64,000 bases of DNA from Ectopseudomonas chengduensis (GCF_900102635.1 NZ_FMZQ01000001.1:248001-312000), one strand, 5' to 3'; positions 7,147 through 16,717 are shown, counted from the stretch's first letter. The notes: generated by a model not told the origin, from the sequence alone. Made by a program: numbers and translations.

Positions 7147-8523
7147 ATGAGCCATTACGACGAGTTGTTCGCCCAGGACCGTGCCCACTTCATGCACCCG
7201 TCCACCCACGCCCACGATCACGCCAGCGGCGCGCTCAAGGGCCGTATCATCACCGGCGCCTCGGGTATCCGTATTCGTGACCATGAAGGCCGCGAGCTGC
7301 TCGACGCCTTCGCCGGGCTGTACTGCGTGAACATCGGTTACGGTCGCACCGAGGTGGCCGAGGCGATCTACAAGCAGGCCAAGGAGCTGGCCTACTACCA
7401 CACCTACGTGGGCCACTCGACCGAGGCGATCATCGAGCTGTCGGCGCGCATCATCGACTGGGCGCCCAAGGGCATGAAGAAGGTCTATTACGGTCTGTCC
7501 GGCTCCGACGCCAACGAGACCCAGATCAAGCTGGTGCGTTACTACAACAACGTGCTCGGCCGCCCAGCGAAGAAGAAGATCATCTCCCGCCAGCGCGGCT
7601 ACCACGGCTCGGGCATCATGACCGGCAGCCTCACCGGCCTGGCCAGCTTCCACCAGCACTTCGACCTGCCCCACGCGGACATCAAGCACGCCGCCTGCCC
7701 GCACTTCTACAAGGCGCCGGCCGGCATGGACGAGGCAGCCTTCGTCCGCCACTGCGCCGAGGATCTGGAGCGTCTGATCCTGGCCGAGGGGCCGGAGACC
7801 GTGGCCGCCTTTATCGGCGAGCCGGTGATGGGCACCGGCGGCATCATCGTCCCGCCCACCGGTTACTGGGAGGCGATCCAGGCGGTGCTGGCCAAGTACG
7901 ACATCCTGCTGATCGCCGACGAAGTGGTCTGCGCCTTCGGTCGTCTGGGCACGCCGATGGGCAGCCAGATGTTCGGCATGCAGCCGGACCTGATCACTAC
8001 CGCCAAGGGCCTGACCAGTGCCTACGCGCCGCTGTCGGCGGTGATTGTCGGCGAGAAGGTGTGGAGCGTGATCGATGAGGCCTCCAGCCGTGACGGCGCC
8101 ATGGGCCATGGCTGGACCTACTCCGGCCATCCGATCTGCGCCGCCGCTGCGCTGGCCAACCTGGATATTCTCGAAAAGGAAAATATCTCTGCCAACGCCG
8201 CTGACGTCGGCGCCTACCTCAACCAGCAACTGCGCCAGACCTTCGAAGGTCATCCCCTGGTGGGCGAAGTGCGCGGTGTCGGCATGCTCGCGGCGCTGGA
8301 GTTCATGGCTGACAAAGAGGCGCGCACGCCATTCGATGCCGCGCTCAAGGTCGGCCCGCGTGTCTCTGCCGCCTGCCTGGAACGCGGCATGATCGCCCGC
8401 GCCATGCCGCACGGCGACATCCTCGGCTTCGCCCCGCCGCTGGTACTGACCAAGGCCGAGGCGGACGAGGTAGTGGGGATCGCCAAGGCGGCGGTGGATG
8501 CGGTGGCCAGCGAGGTGCTCTGA
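7147..8523 (+). CDS. doeD: Diaminobutyrate transaminase DoeD (class III aminotransferase)
   Basis: A 458-residue PLP enzyme of aminotransferase class III. DoeD converts 2,4-diaminobutyrate to aspartate 4-semialdehyde, the step between DoeB and DoeC. The PLP-phosphate region is at about residue 117 (YYGLSGSDANETQIK), followed by RGYHGSG, the cofactor Asp in LLIADEVVCAFGR (about residue 257) and the Schiff-base lysine K287 in TTAKGLTSAYAPLS. The start ATG at 7147 has GGAGG eight bases upstream and overlaps no other gene. It is probably co-translated with doeC. Other omega-aminotransferases share these motifs, so substrate assignment depends on the cluster. Confidence 0.88.
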   Translation: MSHYDELFAQDRAHFMHPSTHAHDHASGALKGRIITGASGIRIRDHEGRELLDAFAGLYCVNIGYGRTEVAEAIYKQAKELAYYHTYVGHSTEAIIELSARIIDWAPKGMKKVYYGLSGSDANETQIKLVRYYNNVLGRPAKKKIISRQRGYHGSGIMTGSLTGLASFHQHFDLPHADIKHAACPHFYKAPAGMDEAAFVRHCAEDLERLILAEGPETVAAFIGEPVMGTGGIIVPPTGYWEAIQAVLAKYDILLIADEVVCAFGRLGTPMGSQMFGMQPDLITTAKGLTSAYAPLSAVIVGEKVWSVIDEASSRDGAMGHGWTYSGHPICAAAALANLDILEKENISANAADVGAYLNQQLRQTFEGHPLVGEVRGVGMLAALEFMADKEARTPFDAALKVGPRVSAACLERGMIARAMPHGDILGFAPPLVLTKAEADEVVGIAKAAVDAVASEVL

Positions 8524-8551
8524 GCTCGATAGCGCGAATAGGTTGCCATCC

Positions 8552-8708
8552 TGTGGAAAGGGCTTCAGCTGCGATGGCTGAGCCCTGATCCTGGATCGGC
8601 TACCTCCAGAATGCCCAGAAGCTCGCCGCTGAAGCGCCTCCTACAGTCCGTAGGGGCTTTTCGATCAGCGGGGTGGTACTGAGCTTGTGGGAGGGGCTTT
8701 AGCCGCGA
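8552..8708. repeat. Degenerate REP-like cluster ending in a 22-base block shared with 16696-16717
   Basis: Several decayed copies of a GGGCTTTAGC/GCCTCCTAC type repeat lie between doeD and the convergent TPR gene. The last 22 bases (8687-8708) are identical to 16696-16717, half of the long palindrome between tsaC and qor. The block contains the stop codon of the TPR gene. Confidence 0.7.
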
Positions 8709-9025
8709 TTGCTCCCCGGCTTGTCCAGCTTGCGCAAAAACACGGTCATTTCCTTCTCGGCCTGCTTGTCGCCCTTGGCTTGGGCGGCAGCGATGCCCTG
8801 CTGCCAGGACTGGCGCGCGCCGTCGATGTCGCCTTCGGCCTGCAGCGCTTTGCCTAGCAGCTTCCACGCCGCTGAATAGGCCGGGTCGAATTCCACGCAG
8901 CGTTGCAGGTGCTCGGCCGCCTGCACCGTATTACCGCCATCCAGGTGGGCCTTGCCCAGGCCGAACCGCAGCAGAGCGTTGTCCATACCCTTGGCCAACA
9001 TCTTTTCCAGTGCTTCAGTGCTCAC
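8699..9025 (-). CDS. Small tetratricopeptide-repeat protein
   Basis: A 108-residue soluble protein with two to three TPR-like helix pairs. DNALLRFGLGKAHLDGG, VQAAEHLQRCVEFDP and SAAWKLLGKALQAEGD show the small/large residue spacing of the repeat, and there is no signal peptide. It corresponds in position to the short TPR protein next to trkA in P. aeruginosa (PA0015). Its function is unknown; protein-protein contact is the only reasonable inference. It lies downstream of trkA on the same strand, with a REP pair between. The last three codons and the TAA fall inside a REP-like repeat, so its C-terminus may have been set by that element. Confidence 0.8.
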   Translation of the reverse strand: MSTEALEKMLAKGMDNALLRFGLGKAHLDGGNTVQAAEHLQRCVEFDPAYSAAWKLLGKALQAEGDIDGARQSWQQGIAAAQAKGDKQAEKEMTVFLRKLDKPGSNRG

Positions 9026-9061
9026 AGGGAGTCTCCTTCGTCGGCCTCGCTGGTGTCGATT

Positions 9062-9128
9062 GTAGGAGCGAGCTCTGCTCGCGAATCTCAGCCGCTCGAA
9101 ACGCTTCGCGAGCAGAGCTCGTTCCTAC
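9062..9128. repeat. REP-like pair between trkA and the TPR gene
   Basis: The arms GTAGGAGCGAGCTCTGCTCGCG and CGCGAGCAGAGCTCGTTCCTAC have a central spacer of about 23 bases. It belongs to the GTAGGAGC class. Confidence 0.88.
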
Positions 9129-9148
9129 GAAATTTGTCTTCTATAGCT

Positions 9149-10522
9149 TCAGAAGAACGTCAGACCCGCCTGGAACAGGCGCTCGACGTCGCGGATGTAC
9201 TTCTTGTCGACCAGGAACAGGATCACGTGGTCACCAGACTCGATCACCGTGTCGTCATGGGCGATCAGCACCTGTTCGTCGCGGATGATGGCGCCGATGG
9301 TGGTGCTTGGTGGCAGGGCGATGTCTTCGATGGCGCGGCCGATCACCTTGCTCGATTTGGCATCGCCATGGGCGATCACCTCCAGCGCCTCGGCGGCGCC
9401 ACGGCGCAGGCTGTGCACGCTTTCGATATCGCCACGGCGCACGTGGGTCAGCAGGGTACCGATGGTGGCCAGCTGCGGGCTGATGGCGATGTCGATCTCG
9501 CCGCCCTGCACCAGATCGACATAGGCCGGGTTGTTGATGATGGTCATCACCTTGCGCGCACCCAGGCGCTTGGCCAGCAGCGAGGACATGATGTTGGCCT
9601 CGTCGTCGTTGGTCAGGGCGAGGAAGATGTCGGCATCGTTGATGTTCTCTTCCACCAGCAGGTCGCGATCCGAGGCACTGCCCTGCAGCACGATGGTGCT
9701 GTCGAGGTTCTCCGACAGATAGCGGCAGCGCGCTGGGTTCATCTCGATGATCTTCACCTGGTAGCGACTTTCGATGGCCTCGGCCAGACGCTCGCCGATA
9801 TTGCCGCCACCGGCGATCACCACGCGCTTGTAGCTGTCCTCGAGACGACGCATCTCGCTCATCACCGCACGAATGTGCGCCTTGGCAGCGATGAAGAACA
9901 CTTCGTCATCGGCCTCGATCACGGTGTCGCCCTTGGGCATGATCGGCCGGTTGCGGCGGAAGATCGCCGCGACGCGGGTGTCGACATTGGGCATGTGCTG
10001 GCGCAACTGGCGCAGTTGCTGGCCCACCAGCGGGCCGCCGTAGTAGGCCTTGACCGCCACCAGCTGCGCCTTGCCTTCGGCGAAGTCGATCACCTGCAGG
10101 GCGCCGGGGTATTCGATCAGGCGCTTGATGTAGTTGGTCACCACCTGCTCGGGGCTGATCAGCACGTCGACCGGAATCGCTTCGTTGTCGAACAGCGCCT
10201 CGCGGGTCAGGTAGGCCGCCTCGCGCACCCGGGCGATCTTGGTCGGCGTGTGGAACAGGGTGTAGGCCACCTGACAGGCCATCATGTTGACTTCGTCGCT
10301 GTTGGTCACCGCCACCAGCATGTCGGCATCATCGGCGCCAGCCTGGCGTAGCACGGTGGGGAAGGAGCCCTTGCCCTGCACGGTGCGGATGTCCAGGCGG
10401 TCGCCGAGGTCGCGCAGGCGATCACCATCGGTGTCGACCACGGTGATGTCGTTGGCCTCGCTGGCGAGGTGTTCCGCCAGGGTGCCGCCCACTTGGCCGG
10501 CGCCGAGAATGATGATTTTCAC
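9149..10522 (-). CDS. trkA: Trk K+ uptake regulatory protein TrkA
   Basis: A 457-residue peripheral membrane regulator of Trk potassium channels. It is a tandem duplication: an N-terminal Rossmann NAD-binding (RCK-N) domain beginning [16 protein letters not shown], an RCK-C domain, then a second Rossmann domain with [17 protein letters not shown] near residue 235 and a second RCK-C. NAD(H)/ATP binding by TrkA gates K+ import through TrkG/TrkH. Length and duplication are normal for the family. It is the last clear member of the def-fmt-rsmB-trkA run on the minus strand. An inverted repeat in the 161-base gap after rsmB may reduce read-through. Confidence 0.97.
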   Translation of the reverse strand: MKIIILGAGQVGGTLAEHLASEANDITVVDTDGDRLRDLGDRLDIRTVQGKGSFPTVLRQAGADDADMLVAVTNSDEVNMMACQVAYTLFHTPTKIARVREAAYLTREALFDNEAIPVDVLISPEQVVTNYIKRLIEYPGALQVIDFAEGKAQLVAVKAYYGGPLVGQQLRQLRQHMPNVDTRVAAIFRRNRPIMPKGDTVIEADDEVFFIAAKAHIRAVMSEMRRLEDSYKRVVIAGGGNIGERLAEAIESRYQVKIIEMNPARCRYLSENLDSTIVLQGSASDRDLLVEENINDADIFLALTNDDEANIMSSLLAKRLGARKVMTIINNPAYVDLVQGGEIDIAISPQLATIGTLLTHVRRGDIESVHSLRRGAAEALEVIAHGDAKSSKVIGRAIEDIALPPSTTIGAIIRDEQVLIAHDDTVIESGDHVILFLVDKKYIRDVERLFQAGLTFF

Positions 10523-10557
10523 CGATACGCTCCGTTGGAAATATTGGCAACCGTCAC

Positions 10558-10614
10558 TCCCGCGAAGGCGGGAGCCCAGGTGCTTCGGTTTTCTGGGTTC
10601 CCGCCTTCGCGGGA
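10558..10614. repeat. Inverted repeat TCCCGCGAAGGCGGGA between rsmB and trkA
   Basis: A self-complementary TCCCGCGAAGGCGGGA arm is followed about 20 bases later by its inverse (TCCCGCCTTCGCGGGA). This forms an intergenic palindrome pair of a type common in Pseudomonas. Confidence 0.8.
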
Positions 10615-10683
10615 CAGCGCTTGCGCTGAACGCACTTTAGTGTGGCCCGAATAGGGCGAGCGCAGCGAGTAATGACGACTATT

Positions 10684-11991
10684 TCAGAGTACCTGTGGCC
10701 TTTTGAACAGCTTGGCATAGTAGAAGCCGTCGTGGCCGTCCAGCTGTGGCAGCAACTGGCGACCGTGGGCGGGCTGCAGGCCGAAATCGCCCTCGATGGC
10801 TATTTCTCGGGCATCGGGGGTGCGGGCGAGGAAGGCAGCGATGGTTTCGCTGTTTTCCGTCGGCAGCACCGAGCAGGTGGCGTAGAGCAGGATGCCGCCA
10901 GGCGCGAGGGTCGGCCACAACGCATCGAGCAGCTCGCCCTGTAGCTGGGCCAGGGCGGGAATGTCTTCAGGTTTGCGAGTCAGCTTTATGTCCGGATGAC
11001 GGCGGATCACCCCGGTGGCCGAGCACGGCGCATCGAGCAGGATGCGCTGGAATGGCTGGCCGTCCCACCAGGCGCCGGTATCGCGGCCGTCGGCGGCGAT
11101 CAGGGTGGCGTCGAGTTGCAGGCGTTCGAGGTTTTCGCGAACGCGCGCCAGGCGCTTGGCTTCCAGATCCACGGCGACCACTTCGCTGAGTCCCGGCTCG
11201 ACTTCCAGCAGGTGACAGGTCTTACCGCCTGGTGCCGAGCAGGCATCCAGCACACGTTGGCGTGGCGCCAGTTCGAGCAGGTCGGCAGCCAGTTGCGCGG
11301 CTTCGTCCTGCACGCTGACGCGGCCTTCCTTGAAGCCCGGCAGGGTGGTCACGTCGCAGGGTTGCAGCAGGCGCACGCCATCGCGGCTGAAGGTACAGGG
11401 TTCGGCATCGATGCCGGCGCTGCGCAGCTCGGCGAGATAGTCATCGCGGCTGCCATGACGGCGATTGACCCGCAGGATCAGCGGCGGATGCGCGTTGTTG
11501 GCGGCGCAGATGGCTTGCCAGTGCTCGGGCCAGAAGGCCTTGAGCTTTTTTTGCAGCCAGCGCGGGTGCGCGGTGTGTAGCACCGGGTCGCGATCCAGTT
11601 CGGCGAAAATCTCTTCATGCTCGCGTTGTGCGCGGCGCAGTACGGCATTGAGCAAGCCCTTGGCCCAGGGCTTTTTCAGCGCTCCGGCGCAGCCTACTGT
11701 CTCGCCGATGGCGGCATGCTCCGGGATGCGGCTGTGCAGCAACTGATAGAGGCCTATCAGCAGCAGCGCTTCCACGTCCTTGTCGGCAGCCTTGAAGGGT
11801 TTTTCCAGCAGTTTGTCGGCCAGCAGTTGCAGGCGCGGTTGCCAGCGTGCGGCGCCGAAGGCCAGGTCCTGTGCCAGGGCACGGTCGTGGTGCTCGACCT
11901 TGTCCAGCTGCGGCGGCAGGCTGCTGCCCAGAGAAGCCTTGCCGGAGAGCACGGCAGTCAGGGCGCGGGCGGCGGCCAGGCGCGGGTTCAT
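10684..11991 (-). CDS. rsmB: 16S rRNA (cytosine-967-C5)-methyltransferase RsmB
   Basis: A 435-residue methyltransferase (Sun/Fmu) that makes m5C967 in 16S rRNA. Residues about 1-140 are the NusB-like RNA-binding domain ([14 protein letters not shown]...). The SAM-binding fold follows, with [16 protein letters not shown]. The two catalytic-site cysteines are in [11 protein letters not shown] and [15 protein letters not shown], the second being the nucleophile region of the m5C family. The start overlaps the fmt stop by four bases (ATGA), indicating translational coupling. Position between fmt and trkA is the standard pseudomonad arrangement. Confidence 0.97.
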   Translation of the reverse strand: MNPRLAAARALTAVLSGKASLGSSLPPQLDKVEHHDRALAQDLAFGAARWQPRLQLLADKLLEKPFKAADKDVEALLLIGLYQLLHSRIPEHAAIGETVGCAGALKKPWAKGLLNAVLRRAQREHEEIFAELDRDPVLHTAHPRWLQKKLKAFWPEHWQAICAANNAHPPLILRVNRRHGSRDDYLAELRSAGIDAEPCTFSRDGVRLLQPCDVTTLPGFKEGRVSVQDEAAQLAADLLELAPRQRVLDACSAPGGKTCHLLEVEPGLSEVVAVDLEAKRLARVRENLERLQLDATLIAADGRDTGAWWDGQPFQRILLDAPCSATGVIRRHPDIKLTRKPEDIPALAQLQGELLDALWPTLAPGGILLYATCSVLPTENSETIAAFLARTPDAREIAIEGDFGLQPAHGRQLLPQLDGHDGFYYAKLFKRPQVL

Positions 11992-12920
11992 TGACCGAGT
12001 ACCAGACCGGGGGCGAACTGCTCGCGGCGGCTGTTATATAGGTCGGCGAAGGCCAGCGGCTTGCCGCCGGGCAACTGCAGGCGGGTCAGGCGCAGTGCAC
12101 ATTCGCCGCAGGCCACGGTCAGGCCCTGCTTGTCGGCGGCGAGGATGGTGCCGGGAGCACCCTTGCCTACGCCGATCTCGGCCGCATGCACCTTGAGGGC
12201 ATCACTGCCCAGCGTGGTGTGACAGATTGGCCAGGGGTGGAAGGCGCGCACCAGGCGCTCCAGTTCCACGGCCGGGCGGCTGAAGTCGAGGCGAGCCTCA
12301 TCCTTGTTCAGTTTGTGTGCGTAGTTGGCCAGGGCATCGTCCTGCACTTCACCCTTCAGCGTGCCGGCAGCCAGGCCGTCGATGGCCTGCAGCACCGCCT
12401 GCGGGCCGAGCTGGGCGAGACGGTCATGCAGGCTGCCGCCGGTATCGTCAGCAGTAATCGGCGTGCTGACCTTGAGCAGCATCGGCCCGGTATCGAGGCC
12501 TGCCTCCATCTGCATCACGGTGACGCCGCTCTCGGCGTCGCCGGCCTGCACTGCGCGCTGGATCGGCGCAGCCCCGCGCCAGCGCGGCAGCAAGGAGGCG
12601 TGACTGTTGATGCAGCCCAGGCGCGGGGTGTCGAGTACCACCTGCGGCAGGATCAGGCCGTAGGCGACTACTACCATCAAGTCCGGCTTGAGCGCCGCCA
12701 GCTCGGCCTGCGCCTCTTCATTACGCAAGCTGGCCGGTTGGTAGACCGGGATGCCGTGCTCGACGGCGAGCTGTTTTACCGGGCTCGGCATCAGCTTCTG
12801 ACCACGACCCGCCGGGCGATCCGGCTGGGTATAGACAGCGACGATCTGGTGCGGGCTGGCCAGCAGGGCCTTGAGGTGTTCGGCGGCGAATTCCGGGGTG
12901 CCGGCAAAGACGATACGCAT
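11988..12920 (-). CDS. fmt: Methionyl-tRNA formyltransferase
   Basis: A 310-residue enzyme that formylates initiator Met-tRNA using 10-formyl-tetrahydrofolate. The N-terminal catalytic domain starts [16 protein letters not shown] and carries the signature [20 protein letters not shown] (Asn/His/Asp site) near residue 110. The C-terminal OB-like domain binds tRNA. It is coupled to rsmB by a four-base overlap. def lies upstream on the same strand, but a 209-base gap with a long inverted repeat separates them, wider than the usual tight def-fmt pair. Confidence 0.97.
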   Translation of the reverse strand: MRIVFAGTPEFAAEHLKALLASPHQIVAVYTQPDRPAGRGQKLMPSPVKQLAVEHGIPVYQPASLRNEEAQAELAALKPDLMVVVAYGLILPQVVLDTPRLGCINSHASLLPRWRGAAPIQRAVQAGDAESGVTVMQMEAGLDTGPMLLKVSTPITADDTGGSLHDRLAQLGPQAVLQAIDGLAAGTLKGEVQDDALANYAHKLNKDEARLDFSRPAVELERLVRAFHPWPICHTTLGSDALKVHAAEIGVGKGAPGTILAADKQGLTVACGECALRLTRLQLPGGKPLAFADLYNSRREQFAPGLVLGQ

Positions 12921-12938
12921 GGGGTCACCAAAGAAAAA

Positions 12939-13114
12939 GGCTTGCCTGGCAGGTCACATGGAAACTACTGCGCTCGGTTATGCCGCGTTGAAAACAGGCT
13001 CGGACTGCTCATTTACAGCTCGTAAAGTCGAACGCGACTCCGACCGTTCCTCGTCTGTTTTCGCCTTGCCTAACCTTCGCTCGTGACGTTTCCATGCGAC
13101 CTGCTACGCAAGCC
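12939..13114. repeat. Long imperfect hairpin element between def and fmt
   Basis: The outer arms 12939-12965 and 13088-13114 are 27 bases each and complementary at 24 positions (GGCTTGCCTGGCAGG... versus GGCTTGCGTAGCAGG... on the other strand). Inside them further partial complementarity continues around GAAAACAG/CTGTTTTC. It fills nearly the whole def-fmt gap. It could be a non-autonomous mobile element or a structured RNA in the def-fmt transcript. Which of these it is remains unknown. Confidence 0.65.
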
Positions 13115-13129
13115 TTGGGAATAAATGAA

Positions 13130-13636
13130 TCAAGCGCGCTGACGATGCTGTTTTTCCAGCTTCTTCTTGATGCGGTCGCGCTTGAGGTTGGACAGGTAGT
13201 CGACGAACAGCTTGCCGTTGAGGTGATCGCACTCGTGCTGGATGCACACGGCGAGCAGGCCTTCGGCGATCAGCTCGTAGGGCTGGCCATCGCGATCCAG
13301 CGCCTTGATCTTGACCTTCTGTGGGCGGTCGACGTTCTCGTAGAAGCCGGGCACCGACAGGCAGCCTTCCTGGTACTGGTCCATCTCGTCGGTCAGCGAC
13401 TCGAACTCGGGGTTGATGAACACCCGCGGTTCGGACTTGTCCTCGGACAGGTCCATGACCACCACGCGCTTGTGCACGTTGACCTGCGTCGCCGCCAGGC
13501 CGATACCGGGTGCGTCATACATGGTCTCGAACATGTCGTCGACCAGTTGACGGATGGAGTCATCCACGACGTCCACCGGTTTGGCGATGGTACGCAGGCG
13601 TGGATCAGGAAATTCGAGGATATTCAGGATCGCCAT
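13130..13636 (-). CDS. def: Peptide deformylase
   Basis: A 168-residue metalloenzyme that removes the N-formyl group from nascent proteins. All three family motifs are present: GIGLAATQV (about residue 45), EGCLSVPG (about residue 90, with the metal-ligand Cys) and QHECDHLNG (about residue 133, the HExxH metal site). Length is typical. It is divergent from the LysM gene and first in the minus-strand def-fmt-rsmB-trkA series, so its promoter lies in 13637-13789. Confidence 0.98.
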   Translation of the reverse strand: MAILNILEFPDPRLRTIAKPVDVVDDSIRQLVDDMFETMYDAPGIGLAATQVNVHKRVVVMDLSEDKSEPRVFINPEFESLTDEMDQYQEGCLSVPGFYENVDRPQKVKIKALDRDGQPYELIAEGLLAVCIQHECDHLNGKLFVDYLSNLKRDRIKKKLEKQHRQRA

Positions 13637-13789
13637 ATGCGTTTGTGATGCACTTGTAGAATAAAGTCAAAATCCGCTGCTAAGATGATGAACAGCATTG
13701 AAAAACGGCTTCACGCCGCGGAATCAGCGGGTTTGGCACGCGGCGCTAGGGCGCTTCACGTGAAGGCACATAATAAAGGGATTCACCGT

Positions 13790-14827
13790 ATGAGGAAATC
13801 ACTACTCGCCCTGCTCTTTGCAGCGGGCGGACTGGCCCTGACCAGCTTGGCTCAGGCCGAAGTGCAACTCAAGGACGGTCACCCGGACCGCTACACAGTG
13901 GTCAAGGGCGATACCCTCTGGGACATTTCCGGCAAGTTCCTGCGCCAGCCGTGGAAATGGCCGGAGATCTGGCACGCCAACCCACAGGTCGCCAACCCGC
14001 ACCTGATCTATCCCGGCGATACCCTCAATCTGGTCTACGTTGACGGTCAGCCGCGCCTGATGCTCAACCGCGGTGAGTCGCGCGGTACCATCAAGCTGTC
14101 GCCGCAGGTGCGCAGCACGCCAATGGCCGAAGCGATCCCGACTATCCCGCTGGAGGCGATCAACAGCTTCCTGCTGAGCAACCGTATCGTCGACACGCCG
14201 GAAGAATTCAACGGCAAGCCTTACGTCGTCGCCGGCAACGCCGAGCGCGTGGTCAGCGGCGCTGGCGATCGTGTCTACGCCCGTGGCGAGTTCGACGAAC
14301 AGAACCCGATCTACGGCATCTTCCGTCAGGGCAAGACCTACGTGGACCCTGAGACTCAGGAATTCCTCGGTATCAACGCCGATGATGTCGGTTCTGGCGA
14401 GATCGTGGCCGAAGAAGGTGATGTCGGTACCCTGCTGCTGAAGCGCTCGACTCAGGAAGTACGCCTGGGAGATCGCCTGTTCCCCACCGAGGAGCGTGCG
14501 ATCAACTCCACCTTCATGCCCAGCGAACCGATAACCGACATCGACGGCTTGATCCTCGATGTGCCGCGCGGCGTCAGCCAGATCGGCCAGTTCGACGTTG
14601 TCACCCTGAACAAGGGGCTGCGCGATGGCCTGGAAATCGGCAACGTGCTGGCGGTGTTCAAGACCGGCGAGACCGTACGTGACCGCGTTACCGGCGAAAA
14701 CGTGAAGATCCCGGACGAGCGCTCCGGCTTGCTGATGGTGTTCCGCACCTATGACAAGCTCAGCTACGGTCTGGTACTGCAGGCCAGCCGTCAACTGGCG
14801 GTGATGGACAAGGTCCGCAACCCGTAA
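13790..14827 (+). CDS. Exported LysM-domain protein
   Basis: A 345-residue protein with a signal peptide (MRKSLLALLFAAGGLALTSL, cleavage near AQA). One LysM peptidoglycan-binding domain follows (YTVVKGDTLWDISGKF near residue 37, ending LIYPGDTLNLVY). The roughly 250-residue C-terminal region has no recognised catalytic motif. Equivalent genes sit between def and dprA throughout Pseudomonas. The frame extends upstream, but AAAGGG nine bases before the ATG at 13790 and the signal peptide fix the start. Likely role: periplasmic or cell-wall-associated structural protein. It ends just before a 10-bp perfect terminator-like hairpin. Confidence 0.9.
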   Translation: MRKSLLALLFAAGGLALTSLAQAEVQLKDGHPDRYTVVKGDTLWDISGKFLRQPWKWPEIWHANPQVANPHLIYPGDTLNLVYVDGQPRLMLNRGESRGTIKLSPQVRSTPMAEAIPTIPLEAINSFLLSNRIVDTPEEFNGKPYVVAGNAERVVSGAGDRVYARGEFDEQNPIYGIFRQGKTYVDPETQEFLGINADDVGSGEIVAEEGDVGTLLLKRSTQEVRLGDRLFPTEERAINSTFMPSEPITDIDGLILDVPRGVSQIGQFDVVTLNKGLRDGLEIGNVLAVFKTGETVRDRVTGENVKIPDERSGLLMVFRTYDKLSYGLVLQASRQLAVMDKVRNP

Positions 14828-14834
14828 TGCCCAA

Positions 14835-14858
14835 CGAGCCCCGCACTAGCGGGGCTCG
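14835..14858 (+). terminator. Terminator-like hairpin after the LysM gene
   Basis: A perfect 10-bp stem CGAGCCCCGC/GCGGGGCTCG with an ACTA loop begins eight bases after the stop. The following TGCTTTCT is only a weak T-tract. Confidence 0.65.
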
Positions 14859-14908
14859 TGCTTTCTGGCCGCCAGGATGGCGGTGCGACTTATCAGGGAA
14901 GAATCGCC

Positions 14909-16024
14909 ATGCCTGCATCCTCCTCGCTTTCCCCCGCCGTTTCTCCTGCCGAGCTCGAAGCCCGCTTGCGTCTGCATCTATTGCCAGAGCTGGGGCCGCG
15001 GCGCTTTCGCAAACTCCTGAGCGCTTTCGATAGCGCCTCGGCTGCGCTCAGTGCGCCGGCCAGCGCCTGGCGTGCGTTGGGGTTGCCGGCTGCCTGCGCC
15101 GAGCCCCGGCGCAGTGCGGATATCCGCGAGCGAGCGGCTGCTGCCCTGCACTGGCTGGATCAGCCTGATCAGCATGTGGTGATGTGGGACGATCCAGCCT
15201 ATCCGGCTCTGCTCGGCGAGCTGGCGGATGCGCCGCCGCTGTTGTTCGTGGCGGGCGATCCGGGTGTGCTGGAGGCGCCGCAACTGGCCATGGTCGGCAG
15301 TCGACGCGCCTCGCAGCCCGGCCTGGATAACGCGCGGGCCTTTGCCCGTAGCCTGGCGGGCGGTGGTTTCGTCATCACCAGCGGTCTGGCATTGGGGATC
15401 GATGGCGCCGCGCATCAGGGGGCGCTGGAGGGCGGCGGCAAAACGGTGGCCGTGCTGGGCACTGGCTTGCAGTGCCTGTACCCGCGGCGGCATGTGGGGC
15501 TGGCGGCGCAGATCATCGAGCAAGGTGGCGCGCTGGTCTCAGAATTGCCTCTGGACTGTCCACCGCAGGCCAGTAATTTCCCGAGGCGCAACAGGATCAT
15601 CAGTGGGTTGTCGCTGGGTGTACTGGTGGTCGAGGCCAGCCCTTCCAGTGGCTCACTGATCACCGCGCGCCTGGCCGCCGAGCAGGGGCGCGAGGTCTAC
15701 GCCATTCCTGGCTCCATCCACCATCCCGGAGCGCGAGGCTGCCATCAACTGATTCGGGATGGCGCCACCCTGGTGGAAAGCATCGAGCATATCCTCGAAG
15801 CCCTGCATGGCTGGCAGACTCCAACCGCCGAACCTGTATCGGTGCCGCTTGCTAGCGTCGAGCATCCATTGCTGGTTTTGCTGCATGCCGCGCCGCACAG
15901 CACCGAGGCGCTGGTGCAGGCCAGCGGTTGGCCGCTGTCACAGGTGCTGGGAGCTTTGACCGAGTTGGAGCTCGATGGTCTGGTGTGTAACGAGGCCGGG
16001 CGTTGGCTGGCGCGCAATCGTTAA
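14909..16024 (+). CDS. dprA: DNA-processing protein DprA
   Basis: A 371-residue DprA/Smf protein that binds incoming single-stranded DNA and loads RecA during natural transformation. The central Rossmann-like fold is clear: AMVGSRRASQPGLDNA, then ITSGLALGIDGAAHQGAL, ending with SSGSLITARLAAEQGREVYAIPG. An N-terminal SAM-like helical region precedes it, and a C-terminal winged-helix (DML1-like) domain follows at about residues 310-371. The start ATG at 14909 has AGGGA nine bases upstream; an upstream GTG at 14858 overlaps the hairpin and is rejected. tsaC follows 76 bases on. Confidence 0.95.
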   Translation: MPASSSLSPAVSPAELEARLRLHLLPELGPRRFRKLLSAFDSASAALSAPASAWRALGLPAACAEPRRSADIRERAAAALHWLDQPDQHVVMWDDPAYPALLGELADAPPLLFVAGDPGVLEAPQLAMVGSRRASQPGLDNARAFARSLAGGGFVITSGLALGIDGAAHQGALEGGGKTVAVLGTGLQCLYPRRHVGLAAQIIEQGGALVSELPLDCPPQASNFPRRNRIISGLSLGVLVVEASPSSGSLITARLAAEQGREVYAIPGSIHHPGARGCHQLIRDGATLVESIEHILEALHGWQTPTAEPVSVPLASVEHPLLVLLHAAPHSTEALVQASGWPLSQVLGALTELELDGLVCNEAGRWLARNR

Positions 16025-16100
16025 CAGGCTGTTAAGGCCCGTGGCAGGCAACCATTGGCTTGGATAGACTGCCGCCCATTGATTCCGCGGGAGACAGTCG

Positions 16101-16658
16101 ATGGCCAGCAACTGGCAGATACAGCAAACGGCGCGAGTGGTGCGTGAGGGGGGCGTGATCGCCTATCCGACCGAGGCGGTCTGGGGCCTGGGCTGCGATC
16201 CCTGGAATGAAGAGGCGGTGTATCGCCTGCTGGCGCTCAAGGAGCGGCCGATGCACAAGGGGCTGATCGTGGTGGCCGACGACATCGAACAGTTCGACTT
16301 CCTGCTCGATGATCTGCCTGAGGTCTGGCAGGAGCGCCTGGCCGGCAGCTGGCCAGGTCCGAACACCTGGCTGGTGCCGCATCAGAATCGTCTGCCCGAG
16401 TGGGTCACAGGTCAGCACGATACCGTTGCCCTGCGCGTCAGTGACCATCCGCTGGTGCGTGCGCTGTGCCGCTACACCGGGCCGCTGATCTCCACCTCGG
16501 CCAACCCGGCGGGGCGCCCTTCAGCGCGTTCGCGTCTGCGCGTCGAGCAGTACTTCCCGGATGAACTGGACAAGGTGCTCGGCGGCGCCTTGGGTGGACG
16601 CAAGAATCCCAGTCTGATTCGTGACCTGCGTACGGGCGATGTAATTCGCCCGTCCTGA
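16101..16658 (+). CDS. tsaC: Threonylcarbamoyl-AMP synthase TsaC (YrdC/RimN)
   Basis: A 185-residue YrdC-domain enzyme that makes threonylcarbamoyl-adenylate from Thr, bicarbonate and ATP, the first step of t6A37 formation in ANN-decoding tRNAs. The YrdC hallmarks are [13 protein letters not shown] (residue 22 on), [22 protein letters not shown] and the C-terminal [12 protein letters not shown]. The short form, lacking the Sua5 domain, is normal for proteobacteria. It ends just before a long palindrome and is convergent with qor. Confidence 0.96.
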   Translation: MASNWQIQQTARVVREGGVIAYPTEAVWGLGCDPWNEEAVYRLLALKERPMHKGLIVVADDIEQFDFLLDDLPEVWQERLAGSWPGPNTWLVPHQNRLPEWVTGQHDTVALRVSDHPLVRALCRYTGPLISTSANPAGRPSARSRLRVEQYFPDELDKVLGGALGGRKNPSLIRDLRTGDVIRPS

Positions 16659-16669
16659 CTGGCCAATGC

Positions 16670-16717
16670 TCGCGGCTAAAGCCCCTCCCACGATCGTGGG
16701 AGGGGCTTTAGCCGCGA
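16670..16717. repeat. Perfect 48-base palindrome between tsaC and qor
   Basis: A fully self-complementary 48-base sequence, centred on CGATCG, reads CGCGGCTAAAGCCCCTCCCA on each strand. It lies between two convergent genes and can serve as a two-way terminator. One half (16696-16717) is identical to 8687-8708. Confidence 0.9.
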
